A DNA stretch of 64,000 bases from Clostridiaceae bacterium (lineage in GTDB: Bacteria; Bacillota; Clostridia; Peptostreptococcales; Natronincolaceae), in the NCBI GenBank assembly GCA_018432235.1, contig JAHDLO010000016.1, positions 62,001 through 126,000 of the forward strand, given 5' to 3'. The position numbers were made by a program, and so were the translations under genes. The notes under the pieces were generated by a model, which saw nothing but the letters and a program-made list of their open reading frames with translations, ran no database searches and had not been told where the DNA came from. Positions within the stretch are counted from its first letter, which is position 1. The number at the start of each line of letters is the position of its first letter. Shown here piece after piece: positions 16,509 through 25,865 of the stretch.

Positions 16509-18692
16509 TTATAGCTTTAGTTTTGATAATGCATCCGCCAGGGCGGTATTTATCGGCTCATCCTTTGCCTTCTTTTGATCCTTGAGGTATTGTGCCACCT
16601 CTTTTTTTGAAACATTGCTTTTCTCCTGCTTTCTTCTTTCATTGAAGGTAGAAAGCTTCTCTCTGTGACCACAGCTGCAATAGAAGGTTTGACCTTCTCC
16701 CTCACCCCTCAGCTGCATTCTTTTATGGCAATTGGGGCATCGGGCATTAGTGGTGACCTCAACGCTTTTTCTATACCCGCAGTCTCTGTCCTGACAGATT
16801 AGCATTTTTCCCTTTTTACCCTTGACCTCCAGCATATATTTATTGCACTCCGGACATCTATTTTTGGTGAGATTATCATGCCTAAAGGTCTCTTCAGAGT
16901 TTTTAATTTCCTTTACCACTGACTTTGCATAGCCCCTCATTTCCTTCAGGAAGCTATTTTTATTTAAGCTGCCCTTGGCAATACTACCCAGTTGCTGCTC
17001 CCACTGAGCTGTCAAGGCCGGTGACTTCAGCTCCTCCGGCACCAGCTCCAGCAGCTGCCTTCCCTTGGAGGTGGTGAATATGTCCTTGCCTCTCTTTTCC
17101 AAAAGGAAGGTATTAAATAGCTTTTCTATAATATCTGCTCTGGTGGCGACGGTGCCTAAGCCTCCAGTCTCCCCTATGGTCTTTATCAGCTCCTTGCTTT
17201 CCCCTGCCATATATTTTGCAGGATTCTCCATAGCCGATAGCAGCGTCGCTTCGTTGAAGTACGCCGGAGGCTTAGTTTCACCCTTGGTTTGTGTTAAGGA
17301 AAGGACCTTAAGCTGCTGTCCTTTTTCAAGCCTTGGTAATATTTGCTCAGCAACACCCTCCTCGGTATCCTCCTCATCATCATAGGAATAGACTTCCTTC
17401 CAGCCCTGACTCAAAATCGTTTTTCCCCTGGCAATGAAGGTCTCTGCTCCTATTTTTGCTCGTATGGTGGTTTGCTCATATTCAAAGGGGGGATACAGAA
17501 CGGCTAAAAAGCGTTTAACCACCAGGTCATATATTCTTCTTTCCTTATCATTTAATTCGCTTAAAAATACCCTTTGCTCCGTAGGTATAATCGCATGATG
17601 ATCCGTAACCTTGCTATTGTCTACAAAGGATTTATTTTCCTTTATGGTACCCCTTAAAAGCTTTGCTGCAGCTCCGCTATAGGACCCTACTCCGCAGGCC
17701 TTCACCCTATCCTTCAGAGTAGCTACCATATCGGTGGTGATATATCTGGAATCCGTTCTGGGATAGGTCAACAGCTTATGCTCCTCATAAAGCTTCTGCA
17801 TAATTGAAAGGGTATCCTTAGCAGAGAAATTAAACATTTTATTGGCATCCCGCTGAAGCTCAGTTAAATCGTATAGTAATGGTGCAGGCTTCTTCTTATA
17901 GGCCTTGTCTAGAGCCACAATCTCTGCATCCTTACCCCTTAGGGTAGCAAGGATTTGATCCACACCGTCCTTGTCAAAGCTCCTTGTATCCTTGGATTTA
18001 GAATCCTGCCAAACCAGCTTTAAATCCTTTGTTGCAGCAGCTATACCATAAAAGCTTCTGGGCTTAAAGCTCTTTATTTCCTCCTCACGTCTTGCAATAA
18101 TTGCAAGGGTTGGGGTTTGAACTCTACCGCAGGAAAGCTGTGCATTGTAACGGCAAGTCAGGGCTCTGGTGGCATTTATACCCACTAGCCAGTCGGCCTC
18201 TGCCCTTGCAACCGCTGAGTGATATAGGTTTTCGTAGGCCTTTCCCTCCTTCAGGCTTCTAAAGCCCTCCTGTATTGCCTTATCGGTAACAGAGGATATC
18301 CACAATCGTTTTATAGGCTTCTTAACATTGGTCTTTTCCAATATCCATCGGGCCACCAGCTCACCCTCCCTGCCGGCATCAGTGGCAATGACGATTTCAA
18401 AAACATCTTTTCTATGCAATTGCGCCTTTACAGCCTGAAATTGCCTTCCGCTCTGTTTTATCACCACCAGCTTAAGCTCATCCGGAAGTATCGGCAGGTC
18501 CTCAAGACGCCAATCCTTAAAGGCCTTGCCATATTCCTCCGGGTCCGCCAGGGTTACAAGATGCCCCAGGGCCCAGGTAACGATATATTTATCTCCCTCT
18601 AAAAATCCATTTCCCTTTTTACTGCATTTCAATACACGGGCCAAATCCCTTCCAACGGAGGGCTTTTCAGCCAGCACTAATGTTTTAGCCAT
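16509..18692 (-). CDS. topB: DNA topoisomerase III
   Basis: Type IA topoisomerase of 727 residues that resolves intertwined DNA. TOPRIM domain at the N-terminus (LVLAEKPSVGRDLARVL; IATDAGREGELVARWIL with the metal-binding acids), catalytic tyrosine in LLTYPRTDSRYIT, and ELQRDANKMFNFSAKDTL. The C-terminus has two zinc-binding pairs, NRCPECNKYMLE and ARCPNCHKRMQL, followed by CSCGHREK, as in Firmicutes TopB. GAAGGGAA precedes the ATG. It stands alone, flanked by a hairpin and a repeat-bearing gap, and is probably its own transcript. Confidence 0.97.
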   Translation of the reverse strand: MAKTLVLAEKPSVGRDLARVLKCSKKGNGFLEGDKYIVTWALGHLVTLADPEEYGKAFKDWRLEDLPILPDELKLVVIKQSGRQFQAVKAQLHRKDVFEIVIATDAGREGELVARWILEKTNVKKPIKRLWISSVTDKAIQEGFRSLKEGKAYENLYHSAVARAEADWLVGINATRALTCRYNAQLSCGRVQTPTLAIIARREEEIKSFKPRSFYGIAAATKDLKLVWQDSKSKDTRSFDKDGVDQILATLRGKDAEIVALDKAYKKKPAPLLYDLTELQRDANKMFNFSAKDTLSIMQKLYEEHKLLTYPRTDSRYITTDMVATLKDRVKACGVGSYSGAAAKLLRGTIKENKSFVDNSKVTDHHAIIPTEQRVFLSELNDKERRIYDLVVKRFLAVLYPPFEYEQTTIRAKIGAETFIARGKTILSQGWKEVYSYDDEEDTEEGVAEQILPRLEKGQQLKVLSLTQTKGETKPPAYFNEATLLSAMENPAKYMAGESKELIKTIGETGGLGTVATRADIIEKLFNTFLLEKRGKDIFTTSKGRQLLELVPEELKSPALTAQWEQQLGSIAKGSLNKNSFLKEMRGYAKSVVKEIKNSEETFRHDNLTKNRCPECNKYMLEVKGKKGKMLICQDRDCGYRKSVEVTTNARCPNCHKRMQLRGEGEGQTFYCSCGHREKLSTFNERRKQEKSNVSKKEVAQYLKDQKKAKDEPINTALADALSKLKL

Positions 18693-18979
18693 ATTAACAT
18701 TCCCTTCTATATTTTAAAGCCTGATGCTGGAGCTTAACAACCTAAATGACCAAAGCACCGGTTAGTCCTTAACTAAGCCCTTTAAGGCCTTTAGTATCTT
18801 GCCCTATGAAAATTTCCCTCAGGGATTAACCCAAGTTTTAACTGCGACGAGGTACTAATATTATAATGAAAGTATCCTGCATAGACATCGGCTATATACA
18901 TTATAACTTAAAATTCAGGCTTTTAAATATTTTTTGGGTAATTCTTCTAAACTCGTGCTTTGACAGCTTTAAAAATTCC
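18693..18979. other. Non-coding gap with degenerate repeat ends
   Basis: No gene is visible. GCGACGAGGTACTAAT (around 18843-18858) and ATTCTTCTAAACTCGTGCTTTGAC (18940s, split over about 24 bases) resemble the ends of the elements at 5681-5742 and 21174-21370. This looks like the remains of a small dispersed repeat. Confidence 0.4.
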
Positions 18980-20908
18980 CTATTCCTTATGCTCTATTTG
19001 CACACCCTTGACATGCCGCTTTGTCATTAGCTTTTTCTTCTTCCTGTCCTCCTTGCTTTCAAAGACGATATCAAAATCATAATCCTCCGGGTACAGCTCT
19101 CCCCCCTCGATATACAGGGAAAGCCTTTTATGATTAATTTTAAATTTCTTCTTCATCACCATGACCCCCAGCTCGCCCCTGCTGTTTTCAGCCTCGCAGA
19201 CAATCCCTGTTCGATTCATTGTACTGATAAAGACACAGTCTCCTATTTTAAAGCCGGAAACGCCTTTAGCCTTTTTCACCTCAGACGCCTCCTCTATCAG
19301 CTGTTTTTTAGCCTCAGCAACAGGGCTTGGGCTGTTGTCGGATGCCACAGGAATTTTAAAGGCTTCATATGCTTTAGCCTCCTTATAGGTTATCTCATGG
19401 GCTCTTTCAATAAGCGCCTTTCCCATGCCCAGTCTTAGAGCGATTAATAGGGCATTGCTTTCCCCCGCCTCACCTATCCTCAATCTGTATAGAGGGCTAA
19501 GGGTATTGATGTCAAAGTCCATGCAGCCGTTAATAAAGCCCTCCTGATTTGCTGCAAAGTCCTTTATTTCATTGTAGTGGGTGGTGGCAATTATAGTTGC
19601 CTGCTTCCTGTAGAGGGACTCCAGTACAGCCACCCCAATGCCCATTCCCTCACCTGGATCGGTGCCTGCTCCTATTTCATCCAATATGACAAGGGTATGC
19701 TTATCTGCTTTATCCAGTATGCCGATGATATTCTTAATGTGAGAGGAAAAGGTGCTTAGATTATGCTGGATACTTTGACCGTCTCCTATGTCTGTAAGAA
19801 TATCCAGAAATACTGCAAAATTTCCCTCGCCGTTAATGGAGGGATGCAGCCCCGACTGAGCCATCATGGTCAGCAGGCCCACTGTTTTTAATACTACGGT
19901 TTTACCCCCTGTATTTGGCCCGGTTATAATCAGGCTTTTATAGCTGCCACCTATCTCAAAATCCAACGGCACTGCCTTTTGCCCCAGCAGCGGATGCCGC
20001 CCCCCGTCAATTTTTATATAATCCCCTGTATTCAGCTTAACTGCTTTTCCGCCTATGGCCCTGCTGTATTTCCCCTTTGCCAGCAGAAAATCATAGTATA
20101 TCATGGTTTCCATATTCAAATGAATTTCCCTTTCTTGCCTTGCCACCAGCGCCGTAAGCCCAGACAGTATTTTATATATTTCATTTTCCTCTTCAAGCCT
20201 TAAGCCATCCAGCTCATCCTGCAATCTTTTGACGGCCGCAGGCTCGATAAATACTGTAGAACCGGTTCTGGAAACATCCAGTACATTGCCTTCAAAGCTG
20301 CCTTTATGCTCACTTTTTATCGGAACAACATATCTACCATTCCTCTGGCTCACCAAGCCATCATGAAGATAGGCCTTATATTGACTGACCTTTAGATAGA
20401 CATCCAGCTTGCTTTTAATTCTTTCCTCAACTATTATGATTCTTTTTCTTGTTTTTGCTAAGGCATTGCTGGCCTTATCCAGTACTCTGCCTCTGGAAAT
20501 GCAGCGATTTATTTCCTCAGCTATATCCGCCAGCTCCGCAATGGTCAAGGCATATTCGGTAATGGTGGGGGCTGCCTCAGCCTTACCCTTCATAAAGCGC
20601 TTCAGTCTTCGCCCCTCCTCTATAAAAGAGGCTGTCGTTTCCAATTCACTAATCTGCAGGTTTTCCTGGCGCTTTAGCTTATCACCAATCGTCTTCATGC
20701 CGCTTAAGCTGTGGATGGGTACGCTGGAGCTGATATCGACTATCCCTCTTGCCTCAGTCGTTTCCAGCATATATTTCTTAATCAAATTGATATCTGTATA
20801 GGGCATTAGCGCAGCTATCATTTCCTTAGCCTGCTGAGATATGGCAAAGCCCATCAGGTCCTCCTTAATTTGGCTAAATTCCAACAAATCCATTGCATGC
20901 TTATTCAT
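18980..20908 (-). CDS. MutS2-like ATPase lacking the Smr nuclease domain
   Basis: MutS-family protein of 642 residues. N-terminal MutS2-type core and clamp (DLLEFSQIKEDL; RNGRYVVPIKSEHKGSFEGNVLDVSRTGSTVFIEP), then the ATPase with Walker A TGPNTGGKTVVLKT, Walker B VILDEIGAGTDPGEG and ATTHYNEIKDFA. True MutS2 is near 785 residues and ends in an Smr endonuclease domain; here the chain ends in a KOW-like segment (FKIGDCVFISTMNRTGIV) and a lysine-rich tail. It may be a separate MutS2 paralogue rather than MutS2 itself. GGAGG lies 7 bases before the ATG. A role in recombination control or ribosome rescue is family inference only. Confidence 0.88.
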   Translation of the reverse strand: MNKHAMDLLEFSQIKEDLMGFAISQQAKEMIAALMPYTDINLIKKYMLETTEARGIVDISSSVPIHSLSGMKTIGDKLKRQENLQISELETTASFIEEGRRLKRFMKGKAEAAPTITEYALTIAELADIAEEINRCISRGRVLDKASNALAKTRKRIIIVEERIKSKLDVYLKVSQYKAYLHDGLVSQRNGRYVVPIKSEHKGSFEGNVLDVSRTGSTVFIEPAAVKRLQDELDGLRLEEENEIYKILSGLTALVARQEREIHLNMETMIYYDFLLAKGKYSRAIGGKAVKLNTGDYIKIDGGRHPLLGQKAVPLDFEIGGSYKSLIITGPNTGGKTVVLKTVGLLTMMAQSGLHPSINGEGNFAVFLDILTDIGDGQSIQHNLSTFSSHIKNIIGILDKADKHTLVILDEIGAGTDPGEGMGIGVAVLESLYRKQATIIATTHYNEIKDFAANQEGFINGCMDFDINTLSPLYRLRIGEAGESNALLIALRLGMGKALIERAHEITYKEAKAYEAFKIPVASDNSPSPVAEAKKQLIEEASEVKKAKGVSGFKIGDCVFISTMNRTGIVCEAENSRGELGVMVMKKKFKINHKRLSLYIEGGELYPEDYDFDIVFESKEDRKKKKLMTKRHVKGVQIEHKE

Positions 20909-21003
20909 TCATATTCCTCCATTCAAGATATGCTTTTTAGGTCTATTTTTCTATTTAAACCCATAACACACTTCATCCCTCCCATGCATTGCCTAAGTAA
21001 ATC

Positions 21004-21045
21004 AAAAAATAAAAGACCATAGGTAAAAACAATTCACCTACGGCC
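21004..21045 (-). terminator. Minus-strand terminator-like hairpin
   Basis: On the minus strand GGCCGTAGGT pairs with ACCTATGGTC (two G-U pairs) and is followed by TTTTATTTTTTG. Likely stops transcripts entering from the permease pair at 21593-22617, although 550 bases away. Confidence 0.5.
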
Positions 21046-21133
21046 TTTAGCTTAAATCATATCGATCACTTTCTTCAGAGAAGATACTAATCAATTATAA
21101 AAGCAGCATGAATTCAGAAGATTAAATTGCATC

Positions 21134-21159
21134 AAAAAAGCCGTGGTGACCCCACGGCT
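21134..21159 (-). terminator. Minus-strand terminator
   Basis: A perfect 8-base stem AGCCGTGG/CCACGGCT with a 5-base loop, followed on the minus strand by TTTTTTG. The nearest upstream minus-strand gene ends at 21593. Confidence 0.65.
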
Positions 21160-21592
21160 GATACTGGTATAATTCTTCTAAATACCTGCATATGCTTTAT
21201 CTCGTACTTTGTCTTAGTAAATTATAGACTGTTCCTAATGAAATTTCCATATAGCTTCGTTGTCATCGGTTGCAATATCGCCTGATATGGCTGCCGCTTA
21301 CGTCTTCCGATATGAATATTCTCTTTAGGCCTTATCCTATTATTTATATGACACAAGGTACTAAGGCTATCCGTGTTCTTAACCTATTGAAAAGCTTCAA
21401 GGCATCACAAATAAACCCACAAAACCGGGTCTTTGCCTTTAAGCCTTTTATTCAATTATTAGTTAAGAACAACCTCTATCATAAAACATACTCCTCATAC
21501 TTCATTTGCTTTAAGTATACAGAAAAACGACACATATTTCAATATTATTTTAATTCACAAGAAATAATATACCATAAAACCTGAATATCCAC

Positions 21593-22129
21593 CTATTCCA
21601 TCCCCTCGGCACTTGAGTAGATTTCCCTCAGCTGCTCCTCCTTTAGGAGCCATTGAACCATAAGACCCATAATGATGATGCCGGGTATATTGATCAGTAG
21701 TCGGACAAAGGTAAATCTGTAGCCCAGAGCCGCCAGCTCAAACATCACCGTTGGTATTTTGGTGACGCACCAGGCCCCCATAAAGGTGATGATATTGCTG
21801 AACTTTACCCCCTTTCTAAGCAGCACTGCAGTAAAGGGAAAGGCGGCATACATTGGACCTGCTGCTATGGAGCCTATCAGTATGGCTAAAAAAATGCCGA
21901 TAAGGCCTGAGTTGTCCCCCATGTATTTGATCATCTTCTCCCGGGGAATCCATACGTCCATAAGCCCCAATAAAAGCATAATCGGCGGCAGCACCGCCAG
22001 CATCTGCTTAAAGCTGGCGCCTGCTAAAGCAAAGGTTTTGAATCCGATTTCTCTGTTTAGTGCGGTTATAGCCACAGCTGCCAATAGAGCGTATAGAAAA
22101 AAGGAATATCTTTTAATCAGTCGCTTCAT
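21593..22129 (-). CDS. Half-size permease, C-terminal partner
   Basis: A 178-residue membrane protein with about five helices (LLAAVAITALNREIGF; LPPIMLLLGLMDVWIP; GIFLAILIGSIAAGPMYAAF). The repeat GSIAAGPMYAAFP resembles GSITMMPTFVAFP in the upstream protein, so the pair looks like the two halves of a YraQ/ArsP-type (DUF318) permease encoded separately. It overlaps the upstream gene by four bases (ATGA), implying coupled translation and probably a heterodimer. Substrate unknown; no metal- or arsenic-related genes nearby. Family assignment is from pattern only. Confidence 0.8.
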   Translation of the reverse strand: MKRLIKRYSFFLYALLAAVAITALNREIGFKTFALAGASFKQMLAVLPPIMLLLGLMDVWIPREKMIKYMGDNSGLIGIFLAILIGSIAAGPMYAAFPFTAVLLRKGVKFSNIITFMGAWCVTKIPTVMFELAALGYRFTFVRLLINIPGIIIMGLMVQWLLKEEQLREIYSSAEGME

Positions 22130-22617
22130 GCCCCCACCCCCATTGCCTTGCCTATGATAAAGGCTACGATAAAGGCATAGAGAAAAGCCAACAGGTTTCT
22201 ATATAGGGCCGCCCTTTTGCCTATGTATTTAGTTTCCATAGTAAAGGTTACCACCCCAACCATCGTCAGTGTTGAAACCAAGGCAGCGATTTGAGGATAT
22301 CCTGCGCCATTTTTCAATAGCATGTCAGCCACCGGAAAGGCCACAAAGGTAGGCATCATGGTAATGGACCCCACTACAGCAGAGGCAGCAACGCCTAGAA
22401 AGCCTGAATTTCCGCCGATCAGACTGGAAATCACCTCCGGCTTAAGCACCGCCAGCATCAATCCGATTATAAAGATGATGCCTAAAAATTGAGGCATCAC
22501 ATTTTCAAAGGATTTCCACCCCTTTTTCAAAGCAATCTTTGTCTTTTCCTTATCCTTTATGTAGGATATAGCAAATAAAAACAAAGTACCCCCATATAAT
22601 AAATATGTTGTCATCAT
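22126..22617 (-). CDS. Half-size permease, N-terminal partner
   Basis: A 163-residue membrane protein with about four helices (FLGIIFIIGLMLAVL; GFLGVAASAVVGSI; the MMPTFVAFPVADMLLKNGAG segment). It shows the conserved SITMMPTFVAFP signature of YraQ-type (DUF318) permeases. AGGGGGTAAA precedes a double ATG. Overlap of four bases with the following gene suggests that the two proteins act together. What is moved, and in which direction, cannot be told from the sequence. Confidence 0.8.
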   Translation of the reverse strand: MMTTYLLYGGTLFLFAISYIKDKEKTKIALKKGWKSFENVMPQFLGIIFIIGLMLAVLKPEVISSLIGGNSGFLGVAASAVVGSITMMPTFVAFPVADMLLKNGAGYPQIAALVSTLTMVGVVTFTMETKYIGKRAALYRNLLAFLYAFIVAFIIGKAMGVGA

Positions 22618-22842
22618 TTTACCCCCTATGAAATTTATCCCATTTATATTATACTATTAAGCCAACTGTCGGTATATACGGCAGAAGCATTTCAAAGTAC
22701 AGCTATAAGCTTTCAAACTATTCTAACAATACCGAAGTGCTTTTGTTACATATAATTAATATGTGTACTATTGCATCAGAGGCTTTTTCGTATTATTATA
22801 TATAATGTTGCATAAATATTAACACAGAAGGAGCAGATTTTA

Positions 22843-24195
22843 ATGCAAGCTAAAAAAACAACTAATCTTAAATCTGTATTATTATTTTTAATACCATCTC
22901 TAGTAGGTATACTTTTGTTTATGACACCTATTGTTTATAATGGGGATATCACCATACCAATAGCAATTCTCTCTAATAGCCTACTGGCCCTCTTGGGGGA
23001 GCTACTTCCTGCTATAGCCACAGCCTTCATGCTGATCTGTTTGTTGGGAACAGCTGTATATAAGCTGGCTAAGCCTGCCTTCCTGGAGAAAAACAGCTTC
23101 ACAAAAAATCTTTTTGACATATCTCCCCTTTGGATGGCATTAAGGGCTATAGGCAGTATCTTTGCTGTTATAACCCTTTACCAGTTGGGTCCTGAATGGA
23201 TCTATTCCGAAAACACTGGCGGACTTTTACTTTTTGACCTAATACCAATATTATTCTCTGTATTTTTATTTGCAGGCCTTTTCCTGCCTTTATTGCTGGA
23301 CTTCGGGCTTCTGGAGTTTGTAGGCGCTCTTTTGACCAAAATTATGCGGCCTATATTCACGTTACCCGGCCGTTCTTCCATCGACTGTATTGCATCGTGG
23401 CTGGGTGATGGCACCATTGGTGTCCTGCTGACCAGCAAGCAATACGAGGAGGGCTATTACACAAAAAGAGAGGCGGCGGTTATTGGCACCACCTTCTCAG
23501 CGGTATCCATTACCTTCAGTTTAGTGGTAATATCGCAGGTAAATCTTGGTCATATGTTCCTGCCCTTTTATCTGACGGTTTCCTTTGCGGGGGTTGTGGC
23601 AGCCATCATCATTCCACGAATACCTCCTCTTTCTCGAAAATCCAATAGCTATTATCTGGAGGGGAGCACAAATAACCTTGAGGAGATACCTGCAGGCTAT
23701 ACCTCCTTTAAATGGGGAGTGGCGCAGGCAGTAGCAAGAGCAGATAAAAACAACTCTGTTTCTAATGTGATTAAAAGCGGACTGCAAAATGTGCTGGATA
23801 TGTGGCTGGGGGTTACGCCCATAGTAATGGCAATGGGAACTCTTGCTTTGATTATTGCTGAGTTTACCCCGGTATTTACCTGGCTGGGAATGCCCTTTGT
23901 TCCCCTATTGAAGCTTTTAAGGGTTCCTGAAGCGGCGGCGGCCTCTCAAACCCTGGTGGTGGGCTTTGCTGATATGTTCCTTCCATCAGTTATCGGTGCC
24001 AGAATCGAAAGTGAACTGACCCGCTTTGTGATTGCCTGTGTGTCAGTTACACAGCTCATCTATATGTCGGAGGTAGGCGGTCTGCTGCTGGGCTCAAAAA
24101 TTCCCGTAAGCTTTAAGGACCTGGTGGTAATATTCATTCAGCGTACACTGATCACTTTGCCTATAATCGTTTTAATAGCACATTTTATATTTTAA
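22843..24195 (+). CDS. YjiH-family nucleoside-recognition-domain membrane protein
   Basis: A 450-residue membrane protein with ten or more hydrophobic segments (LLFLIPSLVGILLFMTP; LLALLGELLPAIATAFML) and the Gate/nucleoside-recognition stretch ALLTKIMRPIFTLPGRSSID, then SWLGDGTIGVLLTSKQYEEG and FSAVSITFSLVVISQV. These match the YjiH family, whose members often accompany peptidase or amino-acid genes but whose substrate is not established. AAGGAGCAG precedes the ATG. It is monocistronic: its own upstream region and a strong terminator at 24207. Function assigned at family level only. Confidence 0.85.
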   Translation: MQAKKTTNLKSVLLFLIPSLVGILLFMTPIVYNGDITIPIAILSNSLLALLGELLPAIATAFMLICLLGTAVYKLAKPAFLEKNSFTKNLFDISPLWMALRAIGSIFAVITLYQLGPEWIYSENTGGLLLFDLIPILFSVFLFAGLFLPLLLDFGLLEFVGALLTKIMRPIFTLPGRSSIDCIASWLGDGTIGVLLTSKQYEEGYYTKREAAVIGTTFSAVSITFSLVVISQVNLGHMFLPFYLTVSFAGVVAAIIIPRIPPLSRKSNSYYLEGSTNNLEEIPAGYTSFKWGVAQAVARADKNNSVSNVIKSGLQNVLDMWLGVTPIVMAMGTLALIIAEFTPVFTWLGMPFVPLLKLLRVPEAAAASQTLVVGFADMFLPSVIGARIESELTRFVIACVSVTQLIYMSEVGGLLLGSKIPVSFKDLVVIFIQRTLITLPIIVLIAHFIF

Positions 24196-24206
24196 TATTC
24201 TGTTCA

Positions 24207-24245
24207 AAAAAATTGAGTCCTGCTTGGCAATGGGACTCAATTTTT
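24207..24245 (+). terminator. Terminator after the yjiH-family gene
   Basis: AAAATTGAGTCC pairs with GGGACTCAATTTTT around a 10-base loop, 11 bases after the stop codon, with a T run. Probably efficient. Confidence 0.85.
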
Positions 24246-24378
24246 CGTTAGCTATCCTTTCCATTCAATGATTTTCTCACTTTCACTTTAACCAAAATTT
24301 TACCTGCATTTCACCTGCATTTAAAATCCTACAGCTATAATTGAAGCAGTTGTAAATATATCGAAGGGAGCTGAAGCC

Positions 24379-24969
24379 ATGAAGCTGAATATTTGTGTTG
24401 ACATCGACGGTACGATAACAGGGGCCTACGATTGGCTGGAATTAGCCAATAGCTATTTTAACAAAAATGTAAAGCCCCATGAGGTTACCCGCTATGAAAT
24501 TAATGAGGTTCTGAATATATCAAATGATGAGTATTTAGAGTTCTATCTACGCTACGGTAAGGAGCTGCATGCGGCCGCCAGTGTTCGCCAGCATGCTAGG
24601 GATGTGCTGCAAAGATTGAATAATGAACACAGTATTTATTATGTCACTGCTAGAGATAAAACCATGGAGCAGGTGACAAAAAAATGGTTTATGGAAAAGG
24701 ACCTTCCTAAAGGACAGCTCTATTTATTGGGTAGTCATCATAAGGTACAGCAAGCCAAGGAGCTGGATTGCCATATATTTATAGAGGATAGACATGAAAA
24801 TGCACTTGAGCTGGCTAGGGCAGGCTTCCAGGTGCTGCTTATGGACTGCAATTATAACAGGCTGCCTTTAATCAACGGGATCACCAGAGTTAGCTGCTGG
24901 CAGAATATTTATGAAGCTATAGACAATAGAGCTAAAGCCATGAGGGAGGCTGACAGTAAAATCGCATAA
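24379..24969 (+). CDS. HAD-family 5'(3')-deoxyribonucleotidase-like protein
   Basis: A 196-residue phosphatase of the HAD superfamily. Motif I is VDIDGTITGAYDW at residues 7-19; motif II is probably YYVTARDKT; motif III lies around SHHKVQQAKELDCHIFIEDR, with the acidic metal ligand in IEDRHEN. This order and size fit the NT5C/YqfW group that dephosphorylates deoxynucleotides or unknown small phosphates. AAGGGAG precedes the ATG. It stands alone between the YjiH-type gene and a converging unknown gene. The precise substrate is not evident. Confidence 0.85.
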   Translation: MKLNICVDIDGTITGAYDWLELANSYFNKNVKPHEVTRYEINEVLNISNDEYLEFYLRYGKELHAAASVRQHARDVLQRLNNEHSIYYVTARDKTMEQVTKKWFMEKDLPKGQLYLLGSHHKVQQAKELDCHIFIEDRHENALELARAGFQVLLMDCNYNRLPLINGITRVSCWQNIYEAIDNRAKAMREADSKIA

Positions 24970-24993
24970 TTAGATTATTAAATCCTATTTAGA

Positions 24994-25743
24994 CTACCAT
25001 TCATAATTTTCAGGATATTGGGAGCTTATCCGTATTTCCTCGATGGCGCACTTGTATTGCTGAGCCGCCTCCTCTATTTCCGTCCTAAGCATCTGATACT
25101 CCTGTCCCCTCTCAATAATCCGCTTAGCCATGATAGAAAGGTTCTTCAACCTCTTATCCTCCGACATTTTTATATATTTTACATTCAGCAAATCCACATA
25201 CTGGGGTAAAAAGCCCTGAAAGCTGCTATATTTTGAGACCATATAACCCAGCATCCTTCTATAGGTGGCATCAGTTGTGGTTTCTTTTATGCATTTAGCA
25301 ACCTCCGACTGTAGCAGTCTAATCATAGCTATCGATTGATCCCATACATTTCTTGTATCTATCAAGGCATCAAAGTATTCCTTTGAATTCTGCTTACCGT
25401 AGAGCAATACAAAATCATTTAACACCATTTGAATAAACAGCATTTCAGGCCAAAAAACATTTATTTTAAGATAAAGATTTTTTTCGGGTGCAATAAAGCC
25501 CTTTGACTTTAGAATATCAGTGTTGATACTATTTTCCACAAACTCATACTCCCTATCCCCCATCATGGCATGACGTATATCATAGCATAGCCCCAATATC
25601 CTTAGCCTAGACAGCCTGTATTCCCTATATTTCCCATCCTCTCCAACAATGCTGTAGAGGGCATCGTAAAGCCTTTGAAAATCGTAATAATCGCCTAATA
25701 TCTCTACGCCTAATCCTCTCTGTGTACTCTTAACAAATATCAT
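24994..25743 (-). CDS. Uncharacterised protein, resembling DUF6904
   Basis: A soluble protein of 249 residues with no signal peptide or membrane helix. The opening (FVKSTQRGLGVEILGDYYDFQRLYDALYSIVG) resembles the start of DUF6904 proteins as I recall them, but I am only moderately sure. The C-terminal third is helical and charged (a likely coiled coil around IIERGQEYQMLRTEIEEAAQQ). TGGAGG lies before the ATG, so it is a real gene. It converges with the HAD gene and has its own AT-rich upstream region shared divergently with the citrate synthase cluster. Function unknown. Confidence 0.7.
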   Translation of the reverse strand: MIFVKSTQRGLGVEILGDYYDFQRLYDALYSIVGEDGKYREYRLSRLRILGLCYDIRHAMMGDREYEFVENSINTDILKSKGFIAPEKNLYLKINVFWPEMLFIQMVLNDFVLLYGKQNSKEYFDALIDTRNVWDQSIAMIRLLQSEVAKCIKETTTDATYRRMLGYMVSKYSSFQGFLPQYVDLLNVKYIKMSEDKRLKNLSIMAKRIIERGQEYQMLRTEIEEAAQQYKCAIEEIRISSQYPENYEW

Positions 25744-25865
25744 AATAATCCTCCAGCTTATTTATTATCTGCATCAAAAACCTCTCTTTTCTTATTATCT
25801 ATCATATTTTAAATATTACACGCTAACAAATTTTTACATTGATCTTGAAGCTTATAATTGTGTAT

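Larger units (their letters stand above)
20909..21592. other. Non-coding region with hairpins and repeat remnants
   Basis: About 680 bases without a supported gene. Contains two minus-strand terminator-like hairpins (listed separately) and an inward-facing pair of repeat ends, CTCGTACTTTGTC (about 21201) and GACACAAGGTACTAA (about 21350). An open frame at 21270-21584 on the plus strand has no ribosome binding site or family features. Confidence 0.5.

Noticed and set aside
21270..21584. 104-codon plus-strand open frame
   Set aside because: No ribosome binding site, crosses repeat remnants, and the predicted protein has no recognisable family features.
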